The notes beneath the pieces were generated by a model. That model made no database searches, was not told the origin of the DNA, and saw only the letters and a program-made list of their open reading frames with translations. The position numbers were made by a program, and so were the translations under genes. DNA of 64,000 nucleotides from Pseudoduganella albidiflava. GTDB taxonomy: Bacteria; Pseudomonadota; Gammaproteobacteria; Burkholderiales; Burkholderiaceae_D. Numbering within the stretch: position 1 is the first letter of the stretch; each line of letters starts with the position of its first letter. Location: the NCBI RefSeq assembly GCF_004322755.1, contig NZ_CP036401.1, forward strand, positions 4,836,001 through 4,900,000, read 5' to 3'. Positions 17,416-24,968 of this stretch are shown here, in pieces.

Positions 17416-17829
17416 ATGATCATGCCATCAGAGTTCACCTGGGAAGTCCGTGTCTATTACGAGGATACGGACGCGGGCGGCATCGTTTATTACGCGAATT
17501 ACCTGAAGTTCTTCGAACGTGCGCGTACCGAATGGCTGCGTGCGATCGGCGTTGGCCAACAGGCGCTGCTGGAAGCCCACGATGCGATGTTCGTGGTGAA
17601 GAACGTGAGCGCGGACTATCATGCGCCGGCCAAACTGGACGATGCCCTAGAATTAACACTAGTTATCGAGAAGCTTGGCCGTGCCTCCATCGTGTTCCGG
17701 CAGCAGGCATGGCGTGGCACGACCTTGCTTAACACGGCGCTGGTCAAGATCGGCTGCGTCGATTCCGCGCTGCGTCCCCGCGCCGTGCCCGACGAAGTGG
17801 CCGAGCGCATGCGTGCCTATGTAGCGTAG
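17416..17829 (+). CDS. ybgC: Tol-Pal-associated acyl-CoA thioesterase YbgC
   Basis: A 137-residue hotdog-fold thioesterase. The active-site motif YYEDTDAGGIVYYANYLKFFERARTEWL holds the catalytic Asp of the YbgC/4-hydroxybenzoyl-CoA family. YbgC hydrolyses acyl-CoAs and is linked to phospholipid synthesis at the inner membrane. First gene of the ybgC-tolQ-tolR-tolA-tolB-pal-cpoB cluster, 87 bp before tolQ. An alternative ATG two codons in (17422) is possible. The 170-bp upstream gap is AT-richer and has a TTGACA at 17338, but no well-spaced -10 partner was found. Confidence 0.95.
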   Translation: MIMPSEFTWEVRVYYEDTDAGGIVYYANYLKFFERARTEWLRAIGVGQQALLEAHDAMFVVKNVSADYHAPAKLDDALELTLVIEKLGRASIVFRQQAWRGTTLLNTALVKIGCVDSALRPRAVPDEVAERMRAYVA

Positions 17830-17916
17830 CGCCGGCCGGGCAGCGTCACCGATGGGCAGGCGGATGCCACCGCCAGCATGACCCTTTGCCGTACTTACAT
17901 TCTAACTAATTCATAA

Positions 17917-18609
17917 ATGAACGGTTCCCAAGATCTTTCCTTCATCGCCCTCATCTCCAACGCCCACCTGATCGTCCAGCTGATCATGGCGTTGCTGCTC
18001 GGCCTCTCGATCGTCAGCTGGACCTACATTTTCAAGAAATGGTTCGACGTGCGCGCCGCGCGCCGCCTGACGATCGACTTCGAGAAAACCTTCTGGGCCG
18101 GCGGCAACCTGCACCAGCTGTACCAGGCCGCCGGCAGCAACCGCGCCAACAATGGCGCGCTGTCGCGCATCTTCGAAGCGGGTATGGGCGAGTTCATCAA
18201 GGGCAAGCAGGCCGTGGCGGCCAACCGTGAAACGTTCGATGGCGGCGCGCTGCTCGACGGCGCCCGCCGCGCGATGCGCGCCGCGTTCCAGCGCGAGATG
18301 GATGTGCTCGAATCGCACCTGGCATTCCTGGCGTCGGTCGGTTCCGTCTCGCCGTATATCGGCCTGCTGGGCACCGTGTGGGGCATCATGAACGCCTTCC
18401 GCGGCCTGGCCAACGTGCAGCAGGCCACGCTGTCGGCCGTGGCGCCCGGCATCGCCGAAGCGCTGATCGCCACCGCGATCGGCCTGTTCGCGGCGATCCC
18501 GGCGGTGGTGGCCTACAACCGTTTTTCGCACGACATCGACCGCCTGGCGATCCGCTTTGAAAGCTTCGTCGAGGAATTCTCCAACATCCTGCAGCGCCAG
18601 TCGCGATAG
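17917..18609 (+). CDS. tolQ: Tol-Pal system proton channel subunit TolQ
   Basis: A 230-residue inner-membrane protein of the MotA/TolQ/ExbB family. TM1 is near residues 18-38 (IVQLIMALLLGLSIVSWTYI); TM2 and TM3 lie in the conserved C-terminal half with SPYIGLLGTVWGIMNAF and AIGLFAAIPAVVAYN. With TolR it forms the proton channel that energises TolA during outer-membrane constriction. It is followed 9 bp later by tolR. Confidence 0.97.
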   Translation: MNGSQDLSFIALISNAHLIVQLIMALLLGLSIVSWTYIFKKWFDVRAARRLTIDFEKTFWAGGNLHQLYQAAGSNRANNGALSRIFEAGMGEFIKGKQAVAANRETFDGGALLDGARRAMRAAFQREMDVLESHLAFLASVGSVSPYIGLLGTVWGIMNAFRGLANVQQATLSAVAPGIAEALIATAIGLFAAIPAVVAYNRFSHDIDRLAIRFESFVEEFSNILQRQSR

Positions 18610-18618
18610 GGGTCCATC

Positions 18619-19059
18619 ATGGCGTCTTCCTTCAACAGTGGCAGCATGCGTGGCGGCCGCGGCCGCAAGCTGAAGTCCGAGATCAACGTCGTGCCGTATA
18701 TCGACGTGATGCTGTGCCTGCTGATCATCTTCATGGTGATGCCGAGCTCGAACAACCCCAGTTCGATCGACCTGCCGCATGCGGAAAAATCGGTGCGCCC
18801 ACCGGATGCGTACATCCAGGTCACGATCAAGCCCAATGGTGCGCTGTCGATCGGCATCGCGGGCAAGAATGCCGATGCGCCCGAGACGGCGCCGAACCGC
18901 GATGCGCTGGTGCGCAAGCTGGCGGCGCTGCACGAGGAGAATCCCGACTATCCGGTGCTGATCGCGGGGGACAAGGAAAGCAAGTACGACGACGTGATCC
19001 AGCTGATTTCCGAAGCGAAAAAGATGGGCATCAACCGCGTCGGTCTGGCGACGAAGTAA
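18619..19059 (+). CDS. tolR: Tol-Pal system protein TolR
   Basis: A 146-residue ExbD/TolR protein. It has a short cytoplasmic N-terminus, then one membrane helix beginning INVVPYIDVMLCLLIIFMV with the proton-pathway Asp, then a periplasmic domain that ends in the typical DDVIQLISEAKKMGINRVGLATK region. It partners TolQ. The tolA start codon lies 3 bp after its stop. Confidence 0.96.
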   Translation: MASSFNSGSMRGGRGRKLKSEINVVPYIDVMLCLLIIFMVMPSSNNPSSIDLPHAEKSVRPPDAYIQVTIKPNGALSIGIAGKNADAPETAPNRDALVRKLAALHEENPDYPVLIAGDKESKYDDVIQLISEAKKMGINRVGLATK

Positions 19060-19062
19060 GGC

Positions 19063-20028
19063 ATGGCGACGAGTGAAGCAAACAAGGGTGGCCCGTACCG
19101 GGTCCCCCGGCATGACAGCGGCTGGCGCGCGTTCGGTCTCGCGCTGGCCACGCACGCGCTGCTGTTCCTGTTCCTGTGGGGTGGCATCAACTGGCAGAGT
19201 TCGGAGCCGGTGGCCGTGGAAGCGGAAGTGTGGGACTTGACGACGCAGCAGGCCGCTCCGCCGCCGCCGCCCGCCGAGGCACCGGAGCCGGAACCGGACC
19301 CGCGGCCCGAGCCGGAACCGGCGCCGCCGCCGCCCGCCCCTGCCCCGCCGCCGCCGCGTGAGGTGACGCCACCGAAGCCCGATCCCGAGATCGCGCTGAG
19401 GAAGGAACGCGAGAAGAAAAAGAAGGAAGAAGAAAAGCGCATCGCCGAGGAAAAGGAAGAGAAGCGCAAGCAGAAGATCGAGGACGAGCGCAAGCTCGCC
19501 GAGCAGAAGAAGAAGGAAGACGACAGGAAAAAACGCGAGGAAGACGACAAGGAACGTCGCCTGGCCGAGGAAAAAGCCGAGAAGAAAAAAGAAGAAGACG
19601 CCAGGAAGAAGCAACTGGCCGACAAGAAGGCCGCGGAAAAGAAAGAATCCGACCGCATCGCCAAGCTGCGCGCCGAGGAAATGCGGCGCATCACGGGCGC
19701 GGCGGGCGGCAGTTCGGGCACGGCCGAGAAATCGACCGCGCCGCGCCTGGACAGTGGCTACGTGGCCGCGATCACGGCCAAGATCAAGAGCAACATCAGC
19801 TACGCGGGCAGCCAGGACGTTCCCGGCAATCCGCGCGCCGAGTTCAAGATCACGCAATTGCCGACTGGGGAAATCGTTTCGGTCCGAAAGATCAAGAGCA
19901 GCGGAATTCCCGCCTACGATGCCGCCGTGGAGAACGCGATTTCCAAATCGTCGCCTCTGCCGAAAAAGAAAGACGGCACGGTCGAGCGGGATATCAACGC
20001 GACGTTTAATTTGAAAGACTTGCCTTGA
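19063..20028 (+). CDS. tolA: Cell envelope integrity protein TolA
   Basis: A 321-residue TolA. One N-terminal membrane helix (LALATHALLFLFLWGG) anchors it; residues about 65-105 are Pro/Glu-rich; about 105-215 form a long charged Lys/Glu/Arg helix that spans the periplasm; the C-terminal TonB-like domain (about 225-321) includes YVAAITAKIKSNISY, PAYDAAVENAI and NATFNLKDL. It links TolQR to Pal and TolB at the outer membrane. The A-rich coding stretch at 19400-19680 stands out against the GC-rich surroundings, because of Lys and Glu codons. Confidence 0.95.
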   Translation: MATSEANKGGPYRVPRHDSGWRAFGLALATHALLFLFLWGGINWQSSEPVAVEAEVWDLTTQQAAPPPPPAEAPEPEPDPRPEPEPAPPPPAPAPPPPREVTPPKPDPEIALRKEREKKKKEEEKRIAEEKEEKRKQKIEDERKLAEQKKKEDDRKKREEDDKERRLAEEKAEKKKEEDARKKQLADKKAAEKKESDRIAKLRAEEMRRITGAAGGSSGTAEKSTAPRLDSGYVAAITAKIKSNISYAGSQDVPGNPRAEFKITQLPTGEIVSVRKIKSSGIPAYDAAVENAISKSSPLPKKKDGTVERDINATFNLKDLP

Positions 20029-20029
20029 C

Positions 20030-21292
20030 ATGAAAAAACTACCTACCTTGTTCCTCACCGCTGGCATGCTGGCCAGCCTGGGCGCCCAGGCGCAGCTGCG
20101 CGTGGAAATCTCCGGCGTCGGCAGCAACCAGATCCCCGTGGCCGTGGCCGCCTTCGTCGACGAAGGCCAGTCGCCGACGCAGATTTCCAAGGTCATCAAG
20201 ACCGACCTGGAACGCAGCGGCGCCTTCAAGGTGATCGATGCCGGCACGATTACCGACGTGAACAGCGTCGACGCCTCGTCGTACAAGGCGCGCGGCGCCG
20301 ATGCGCTGGTGGTGGGCACCGTGCAGAAACAGCCGAACGGCACGTACGACGTGCGCTACAAGTTGATGTCGACCATCCAGAACACGAAGATCTCGCAACT
20401 GGACCAGCAGGCGCCGGCGCAATTCACCCGCCTGTCGGCGCACAAGATCGCCGACGACGTCTACGAGAAACTGACCGGCGTGCGCGGCATCTTCGCCACC
20501 CGCATCGCCTACGTGACCCAGCAGGGCCGCTCGTACCGCCTGGAAGTGGCCGACGCGGATGGCGAGAACGTGCAGCTGGCCCTGTCGTCGAACGAGCCCA
20601 TCATTTCGCCGTCGTGGTCGCCCGACGGCACCAGGGTGGCCTATGTGTCGTTCGAACAAAAGAAGCCCGTCATCTACGTGCAAAACCTGATCACGCGCCA
20701 GCGCACCGTGATCGCCAACGAACGCGGCAGCAATTCGGCCCCTTCCTGGTCGCCCGATGGCAGCCGCATCGCCCTGGCCTTGTCGAAGACCGGCAACACG
20801 CAGGTATACATCGCCAACAGCAGCGGTGGCGGCATCCGCCGCATTTCCAACAGCAGCGGCATCGATACCGAACCGCAGTTCTCCGCCGATGGCCAGCAGA
20901 TCTACTTCACCAGCGACCGCAGCGGCGGCCCGCAGATCTACCGGATGAGCGTGAACGGCGGCGAAGCGCAGCGCGTGACCTTCAACGGCAGCTACAACAT
21001 CAGCCCGCGCATTTCCTCCGATGGAAAGACGCTGGCTTATATTTCCCGGCGCAACGGCAACTTCCAGCTCTATGTATTGGATCTGGCAAGCGGCCAGGAG
21101 CAACGTTTGTCGGATAACACCAACGACCAGGCCCCCAGCTTCGCTCCGAACGGCAAGTACATCCTGTACTCGACCGAATCGGGCGGGCGCAAGGCCCTGG
21201 CGGTGGTGTCGGTGGACGGCCGGGTCAAGCAACGCCTGACCATTCAGGCCGGCGCAATAAAGGAACCCACCTGGGGTCCTTTCATGAAGTAA
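20030..21292 (+). CDS. tolB: Tol-Pal system periplasmic protein TolB
   Basis: A 420-residue periplasmic protein. Signal peptide MKKLPTLFLTAGMLASLGAQA, then the N-terminal alpha/beta domain (about 25-165) and a six-bladed propeller with SWSPDG-type repeats (SPSWSPDGTRVAYVSF, APSWSPDGSRIALAL, EPQFSADGQQIYFTS). It binds Pal and TolA and helps release Pal from peptidoglycan at the septum. It begins 1 bp after the tolA stop, so translation is probably coupled. Confidence 0.97.
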   Translation: MKKLPTLFLTAGMLASLGAQAQLRVEISGVGSNQIPVAVAAFVDEGQSPTQISKVIKTDLERSGAFKVIDAGTITDVNSVDASSYKARGADALVVGTVQKQPNGTYDVRYKLMSTIQNTKISQLDQQAPAQFTRLSAHKIADDVYEKLTGVRGIFATRIAYVTQQGRSYRLEVADADGENVQLALSSNEPIISPSWSPDGTRVAYVSFEQKKPVIYVQNLITRQRTVIANERGSNSAPSWSPDGSRIALALSKTGNTQVYIANSSGGGIRRISNSSGIDTEPQFSADGQQIYFTSDRSGGPQIYRMSVNGGEAQRVTFNGSYNISPRISSDGKTLAYISRRNGNFQLYVLDLASGQEQRLSDNTNDQAPSFAPNGKYILYSTESGGRKALAVVSVDGRVKQRLTIQAGAIKEPTWGPFMK

Positions 21293-21334
21293 AACAGGCA
21301 GTAAAGACCTTTCACAATGACCAGGAGAATCAAC

Positions 21335-21865
21335 ATGCGTAACGTAAAAAGCATCGCCTTCATCATCAGCAGCGCCGCCCTGCTGGCAGCTTGCTCGAGC
21401 CCCGTCAAGGTTTCCGAGCCGGCACCCGTAGTGGAAAGCAAGCCGGCCGAAGCGCCTGCCGCAGCCCAGGACACCCGCGCCGTGGCACCGGTCGAAACCA
21501 AGTCGATCGACCCGCTGGACGATCCGCAAGGCGTGCTGGCCCAGCGCAGCGTGTACTTCGACTTCGACAGCTACGCCGTGCGTGAAGATGGCAAGGCCGT
21601 CGTGACGAACCACTCCGACTACCTGACCAAGAACACCGGCCGCAACATCCTGATCCAGGGCAACACCGACGAACGCGGCGGCGCCGAATACAACCTGGCC
21701 CTGGGCCAGAAGCGTGCCGAAGCCGTGAAGCGCTCGATGGTCGCGCTGGGCGTGGCCGACGGCCAGATCGAAGCCGTTTCGCTGGGCAAGGAAAAGCCGA
21801 AAGCTACCGGCAGCAACGAAGAAGCGTGGGCACAGAACCGCCGCGCCGACATCGTGTACAAGTAA
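21335..21865 (+). CDS. pal: Peptidoglycan-associated lipoprotein Pal
   Basis: A 176-residue outer-membrane lipoprotein. Lipobox LLAAC puts the acylated Cys at about residue 20. A Pro/Ala linker follows, then an OmpA-type peptidoglycan-binding domain with VYFDFDSYAV, GNTDERGGAEYNLALGQKRAE and NRRADIVYK. The ATG at 21335 is chosen because AGGAG lies 8 nt upstream; an ATG at 21317 precedes that site. Completes the TolQRAB-Pal complex. Confidence 0.97.
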   Translation: MRNVKSIAFIISSAALLAACSSPVKVSEPAPVVESKPAEAPAAAQDTRAVAPVETKSIDPLDDPQGVLAQRSVYFDFDSYAVREDGKAVVTNHSDYLTKNTGRNILIQGNTDERGGAEYNLALGQKRAEAVKRSMVALGVADGQIEAVSLGKEKPKATGSNEEAWAQNRRADIVYK

Positions 21866-21909
21866 TAGCGGAACCGATACCTGAGCCACGAGCCGGCTCA
21901 CGTGTGGAC

Positions 21910-21952
21910 GGGGCAGCGCGCAGGGTTATACTGCGCGCTGCCCCGTTTTTTT
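21910..21952 (+). terminator. Strong Rho-independent terminator after pal
   Basis: A perfect 14-bp stem, GGGGCAGCGCGCAG / CTGCGCGCTGCCCC, with a 7-nt loop, followed by G and seven T. It lies between pal and cpoB, so cpoB needs read-through or its own promoter. Confidence 0.93.
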
Positions 21953-21971
21953 CATTGAAAGCGTTTAGAAC

Positions 21972-22718
21972 ATGATCAAATTCGCCAAGACGGCCGTTGC
22001 GCTGGCCGTTGCCACGCTGTCCCTGCACGCTTCCGCCGGCGTCTTCGATGACGACGAAGCACGCCGCGCGATCCTCGACCTGCGCGCCAAGGTGGAAGCG
22101 CTGACGAAAGAACTCAACAGCCGACTCGACACGAAGGCGGACAAGACGTCGACGCTGGACCTGATCGCCCAGCATGACCAGACGATGCAGGAAATCGCCC
22201 GCCTGCGCGGCCAGGTCGAAGTCCTGCAGAACGAGATCGAAGTCACCGCGAAGCGCCAGAAGGACCTGTACGCCGACATCGACAAGCGCCTGCGCGCACT
22301 GGAGCCGCGCCAGGTGGAAATCGACGGCCAGACGGCATCGGTCGACCAGGCCGAGCAGAATGCCCATGACGCGGCCATGCAGCTGTTCAAGGAAGAAAAC
22401 TACGAAGGCGCGGCCACGGCGCTGCAGAACTTCGTGCGCCGCTTCCCCGGCTCGCCGTACGCGGCCAACGCGCAGTACATGCTGGGCAGCGCCTACTACC
22501 TGCAGCGCGACTGCAAGGCCGCCATCGTGGCGCAGCAGGCCGTGGTGAAGAACTACCCGGACAGCCCGAAGGCGGCCGACGCGATGCTGAACATCGCCAG
22601 CTGCCAGGCCGAGCTGAAAGCCGTCAACAACGCCAAGAAGACGCTGAACGAGCTGATCAAGGCCTACCCCAACTCGGCCGCCGCGCGGACCGCCAAGGAG
22701 CGCCTGGGCGCCAAGTAA
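21972..22718 (+). CDS. cpoB: Cell division coordinator CpoB (YbgF)
   Basis: A 248-residue periplasmic protein. Signal peptide ending LHASAG; a coiled-coil segment from about residue 28 to 95 (LRAKVEALTKELNSRL...) for trimerisation; three TPR units from about 125, with AMQLFKEENYEGAATALQNFVRRFP, SPYAANAQYMLGSAYY and AAARTAKERLGAK. CpoB couples Tol-driven outer-membrane constriction to PBP1b (E. coli knowledge). It starts only 20 bp after the T-run of the pal terminator. Confidence 0.95.
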   Translation: MIKFAKTAVALAVATLSLHASAGVFDDDEARRAILDLRAKVEALTKELNSRLDTKADKTSTLDLIAQHDQTMQEIARLRGQVEVLQNEIEVTAKRQKDLYADIDKRLRALEPRQVEIDGQTASVDQAEQNAHDAAMQLFKEENYEGAATALQNFVRRFPGSPYAANAQYMLGSAYYLQRDCKAAIVAQQAVVKNYPDSPKAADAMLNIASCQAELKAVNNAKKTLNELIKAYPNSAAARTAKERLGAK

Positions 22719-22728
22719 GCCTTCGCCT

Positions 22729-22762
22729 GGCCGGGCCCGCTTCCCCCGATGGGGGCCCGGCC
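22729..22762 (+). terminator. GC-rich hairpin after cpoB (possible terminator)
   Basis: A perfect 10-bp inverted repeat, GGCCGGGCCC / GGGCCCGGCC, with a 14-nt loop starts 11 bp after the cpoB stop. There is no T-run, so it may be a weak or Rho-assisted terminator or an RNA-stabilising end. Confidence 0.5.
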
Positions 22763-22805
22763 TTGGCGGCCCCCGTTTGCGGCATAATTCGATGCTCCTA
22801 AGCAT

Positions 22806-22835
22806 TTGACAGGAACGGCCGGGCCATCCTATAAT
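22806..22835 (+). promoter_or_regulatory. Consensus sigma-70 promoter of the tRNA-Lys cluster
   Basis: TTGACA (22806-22811) and TATAAT (22830-22835) are both perfect consensus hexamers with an 18-bp spacer. Transcription should begin near 22842, about 10 nt before the first tRNA. The sequence after the -10 starts with CCCGC, a GC-rich discriminator as found on stringently controlled stable-RNA promoters. Confidence 0.9.
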
Positions 22836-22850
22836 CCCGCTTCTTTCGGA

Positions 22851-22926
22851 GGGTCGTTAGCTCAGCTGGTAGAGCAGCGGACTTTTAATCCGTTGGTCGC
22901 AGGTTCGAATCCCGCACGGCCTACCA
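22851..22926 (+). tRNA. tRNA-Lys (anticodon UUU), copy 1
   Basis: A 76-nt cloverleaf with encoded 3' CCA. Acceptor GGGTCGT/ACGGCCT (with G-U pairs), D-arm GCTC...GAGC, anticodon loop CTTTTAA giving UUU, T-arm with GGTTCGAATCC. Reads AAA and AAG codons. First of three identical genes. Confidence 0.98.
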
Positions 22927-22959
22927 CTCGAAGGAAGCAGCAGCATCGTAGTTTGCAGG

Positions 22960-23035
22960 GGGTCGTTAGCTCAGCTGGTAGAGCAGCGGACTTTTAATCC
23001 GTTGGTCGCAGGTTCGAATCCCGCACGGCCTACCA
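22960..23035 (+). tRNA. tRNA-Lys (anticodon UUU), copy 2
   Basis: Base-for-base identical to copy 1, including CCA, and separated from it by 33 nt of unrelated spacer. Probably processed from the same precursor. Confidence 0.98.
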
Positions 23036-23076
23036 CTTGCAAGATGTTGCGTTGTTGTTGAATTCGGTTTTACCTT

Positions 23077-23152
23077 GGGTCGTTAGCTCAGCTGGTAGAG
23101 CAGCGGACTTTTAATCCGTTGGTCGCAGGTTCGAATCCCGCACGGCCTACCA
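23077..23152 (+). tRNA. tRNA-Lys (anticodon UUU), copy 3
   Basis: Identical to copies 1 and 2, after a 41-nt spacer and followed 13 nt later by a terminator. No promoter is seen between copies, so the three form one transcription unit. Confidence 0.98.
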
Positions 23153-23165
23153 AGAATCCTCGAAG

Positions 23166-23203
23166 AAGCCCACGAATTTACGTTCGTGGGCTTTTTTGTT
23201 TTT
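23166..23203 (+). terminator. Rho-independent terminator of the tRNA-Lys operon
   Basis: An 11-bp stem, AAGCCCACGAA / TTCGTGGGCTT, with a 6-nt loop, followed by TTTTGTTTTT. It ends the tRNA transcript. Confidence 0.95.
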
Positions 23204-23336
23204 AGACCCCTCTGTGCCCGGTTCGGAAGACCTTCCGCCGCTTCCCCGCTCTGATGGTCAACGGACTCTTCGCATCTTGCGCTCATTCCGCGTGAACCCA
23301 GGTAGTCTCGTTGAACACCATTGACAGGAGTTTACA

Positions 23337-23381
23337 ATGCCGCGATCCGACGAAGATGTACTCGATAACGCCGTTGCATGA
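23337..23381 (+). CDS. Micro-ORF, 14 residues, with good ribosome-binding site
   Basis: ATG at 23337 has AGGAG 6 nt upstream, among the better ribosome-binding sites of the region, yet the frame codes only MPRSDEDVLDNAVA before a TGA. That stop overlaps the ATG of the next micro-ORF (ATGA, 23378-23381). Either this is a short leader peptide, or one small gene has been split by a frameshift here. No function is recognised. Confidence 0.35.
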   Translation: MPRSDEDVLDNAVA

Positions 23382-23440
23382 CTGTAGGCGCGTTCGTCGG
23401 AGGCGCCCTGGCGGCCTTCGGAGCGGGCTTCATCTGGTAA
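23378..23440 (+). CDS. Micro-ORF, 20 residues, glycine-rich hydrophobic
   Basis: Codes MTVGAFVGGALAAFGAGFIW, a Gly/Ala-zipper-like segment that could insert in a membrane. Its ATG overlaps the stop of the preceding micro-ORF. Joining the two through a one-base shift would give a peptide of about 34 residues with an acidic head and a hydrophobic tail, like small bacteriocin-type or toxin peptides. That is speculation. The following 152-codon frame is in phase with it after the TAA. Confidence 0.35.
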   Translation: MTVGAFVGGALAAFGAGFIW

Positions 23441-23449
23441 GGCGCGCCT

Positions 23450-23908
23450 GTGAGATTACTCCAACCTCGCGAATTTTCAGCACGGCTGGCATCTCCGTAC
23501 ACGGAGTCGGCGCTGGCATCTTCTGAAGTGGTGCTGAACGGTCAGCCCACCGGCGTGATCATGACTGGAGCGATCCTGCATGCAGCCATTGAATGGAACA
23601 GCTTCCGCATAGCGTTCTTCACCGATGACATTCCCTTCGAGGATACGCTGCGCATCTATATGCTCAGTGCCGACATGGTGCTGGTCGATGCCGCCGAGCT
23701 CGGGGTGATCTATTCCACCGGCGTATTTGCCGACTTGCGCCTGCAATTGCCCGATGCGGTGACGTTTCATTTTTTCGCTGACACAGAATGGCGTCTTGTA
23801 CTGCTTGAAGACCCGGAATTTTCCTTTCCCTTCGTTTCCGATCCGACTGGGGTATCCCGGAAACTCAAATTTTCACGGCATTTCCGGATCGAAGCCAGAC
23901 CGGTCTGA
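23450..23908 (+). CDS. Hypothetical protein, 152 residues
   Basis: Not recognised. The frame opens with GTG at 23450 without a clear ribosome-binding site; an internal ATG (MTGAILHAAIEWNS) near residue 38 may be the real start. The body is rich in aromatic and acidic residues (ITFFTDDIP-like, LPDAVTFHFFADTEWRLVLLED), suggesting a small soluble beta-rich domain. No signal peptide or membrane helix is evident. The base composition is less GC-biased than neighbouring genes, which hints at recent acquisition or a decaying gene. It lies just after the tRNA-Lys operon, a common insertion spot, but no integrase or att duplication was found. Confidence 0.5.
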   Translation: MRLLQPREFSARLASPYTESALASSEVVLNGQPTGVIMTGAILHAAIEWNSFRIAFFTDDIPFEDTLRIYMLSADMVLVDAAELGVIYSTGVFADLRLQLPDAVTFHFFADTEWRLVLLEDPEFSFPFVSDPTGVSRKLKFSRHFRIEARPV

Positions 23909-23996
23909 ATAGGTGCAGGGAGTGCCGGCGCAGGCGCCAACGCTGAGCTGGCGTCTCATCCAATTGGCCCGGGTGGGGCGAAATTCGCTGTGCAGG

Positions 23997-24968
23997 TCAG
24001 CCCATCCCCGCAATACACGGTTTTCCGCCAGCCGCTTCATTACTCCACTCCAGCCACCCGCCGTCATACACGGCGATATCGTCCCACCCCATCAGCCACG
24101 CATAGAAGAACGCCATTGATGCGCGCCAGCCGGTGCCGCAATAGAAGGCGATCCGCTTGTCGGGCGTGATGCCGTTTTGCGCCCACATCGCGGCGATCTC
24201 GCCGGCCGGCCGCATGGTGCCATCGGCAAGGTGGTAGGCACTCATGCTGTTGACGTCGCCGTCGTCGCCTGCCCTGCCCCACCGCGCGCCGGGGATGTCG
24301 CCCCGCGCAGCGATGTAGCTGTAGCCCGAGACCTTGCCGAGGAATTCGGCTTCGCTGCGGATGCTGGCCAGCGCCGCGTCCGGCCGCGCCAGCAAGGCGC
24401 GCGCCGCTGCCATGTCGACGACATATTCCGGATGGACGGGGAACGGCGCGCCGAAGTCGGTCGCGGCGCCGGATGGTCGCGCCGGCCCCCTTTCGCAGGG
24501 GTGCCCGCCGGCCAGCCAGGCGGCGAATCCGCCATCGAGCAGCCGCACGTCGGCCACGCCCGCGTACAGCAGCAGGTGCGCCACGCGCGCCGCCGCCAGG
24601 TTATTGCGGCCATACAGGATCACCGTCGTATCGTGCCGGATGCCGTGTGCGAGGAGCACCCGCAGCAACGCGTCGTCCCCCACCCTGTTCCACAAGGGGC
24701 CGCCTTCGATCGCGCCGGTATCCAGGTAAGCCGCACCGGGGATGTGCGCCGCGGCGAAGCGGTGCGCGATACCGCAACCGGCTTCGACAACGCGCCACCG
24801 CGATGCCACTGCGCCGTCCGCGATCAGGGCGGCGAGCGCCTTGGCGCCGACCAGCTGCCGGTCGCGGACCAGCCCGGTACCGGGACGGCTTTCAAGTAGA
24901 TAGTGGTTACTGTTCAAGACGGTTGCCGGAGCGGCCGCAAGCGCGCGCCCGAAAAAGAAACCGGCCAT
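23997..24968 (-). CDS. Thiosulfate/3-mercaptopyruvate sulfurtransferase-like protein (two rhodanese domains)
   Basis: A 323-residue tandem rhodanese protein. The inactive N-terminal domain (about 40-165) includes VEAGCGIAHRFAAAHIPGAAYLDT and ILYGRNNLAAARVA, where the Cys of an active loop is replaced. The C-terminal domain (about 190-320) has the persulfide Cys in FYCGTGWRAS, a CxxGxR loop. It transfers sulfane sulfur to thiol or cyanide acceptors. The loop sequence CGTGWR resembles thiosulfate-type more than CGSGVT mercaptopyruvate-type enzymes. ATG 24968 is preferred; a further in-frame ATG at 25037 adds 23 basic residues. The first residues (MAGFFFGRALAAAP) could be a weak signal. Monocistronic. 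Confidence 0.82.
   Translation of the reverse strand: MAGFFFGRALAAAPATVLNSNHYLLESRPGTGLVRDRQLVGAKALAALIADGAVASRWRVVEAGCGIAHRFAAAHIPGAAYLDTGAIEGGPLWNRVGDDALLRVLLAHGIRHDTTVILYGRNNLAAARVAHLLLYAGVADVRLLDGGFAAWLAGGHPCERGPARPSGAATDFGAPFPVHPEYVVDMAAARALLARPDAALASIRSEAEFLGKVSGYSYIAARGDIPGARWGRAGDDGDVNSMSAYHLADGTMRPAGEIAAMWAQNGITPDKRIAFYCGTGWRASMAFFYAWLMGWDDIAVYDGGWLEWSNEAAGGKPCIAGMG

Noticed and set aside
22851..23152. Three evenly spaced identical repeats that could suggest a CRISPR array
   Set aside because: Each 76-bp unit folds as a tRNA-Lys with encoded CCA, and there is a promoter and terminator around the set.
22851..23908. A genomic island integrated at the tRNA-Lys genes
   Set aside because: No integrase gene and no duplicated tRNA 3' end further downstream were found in the window.
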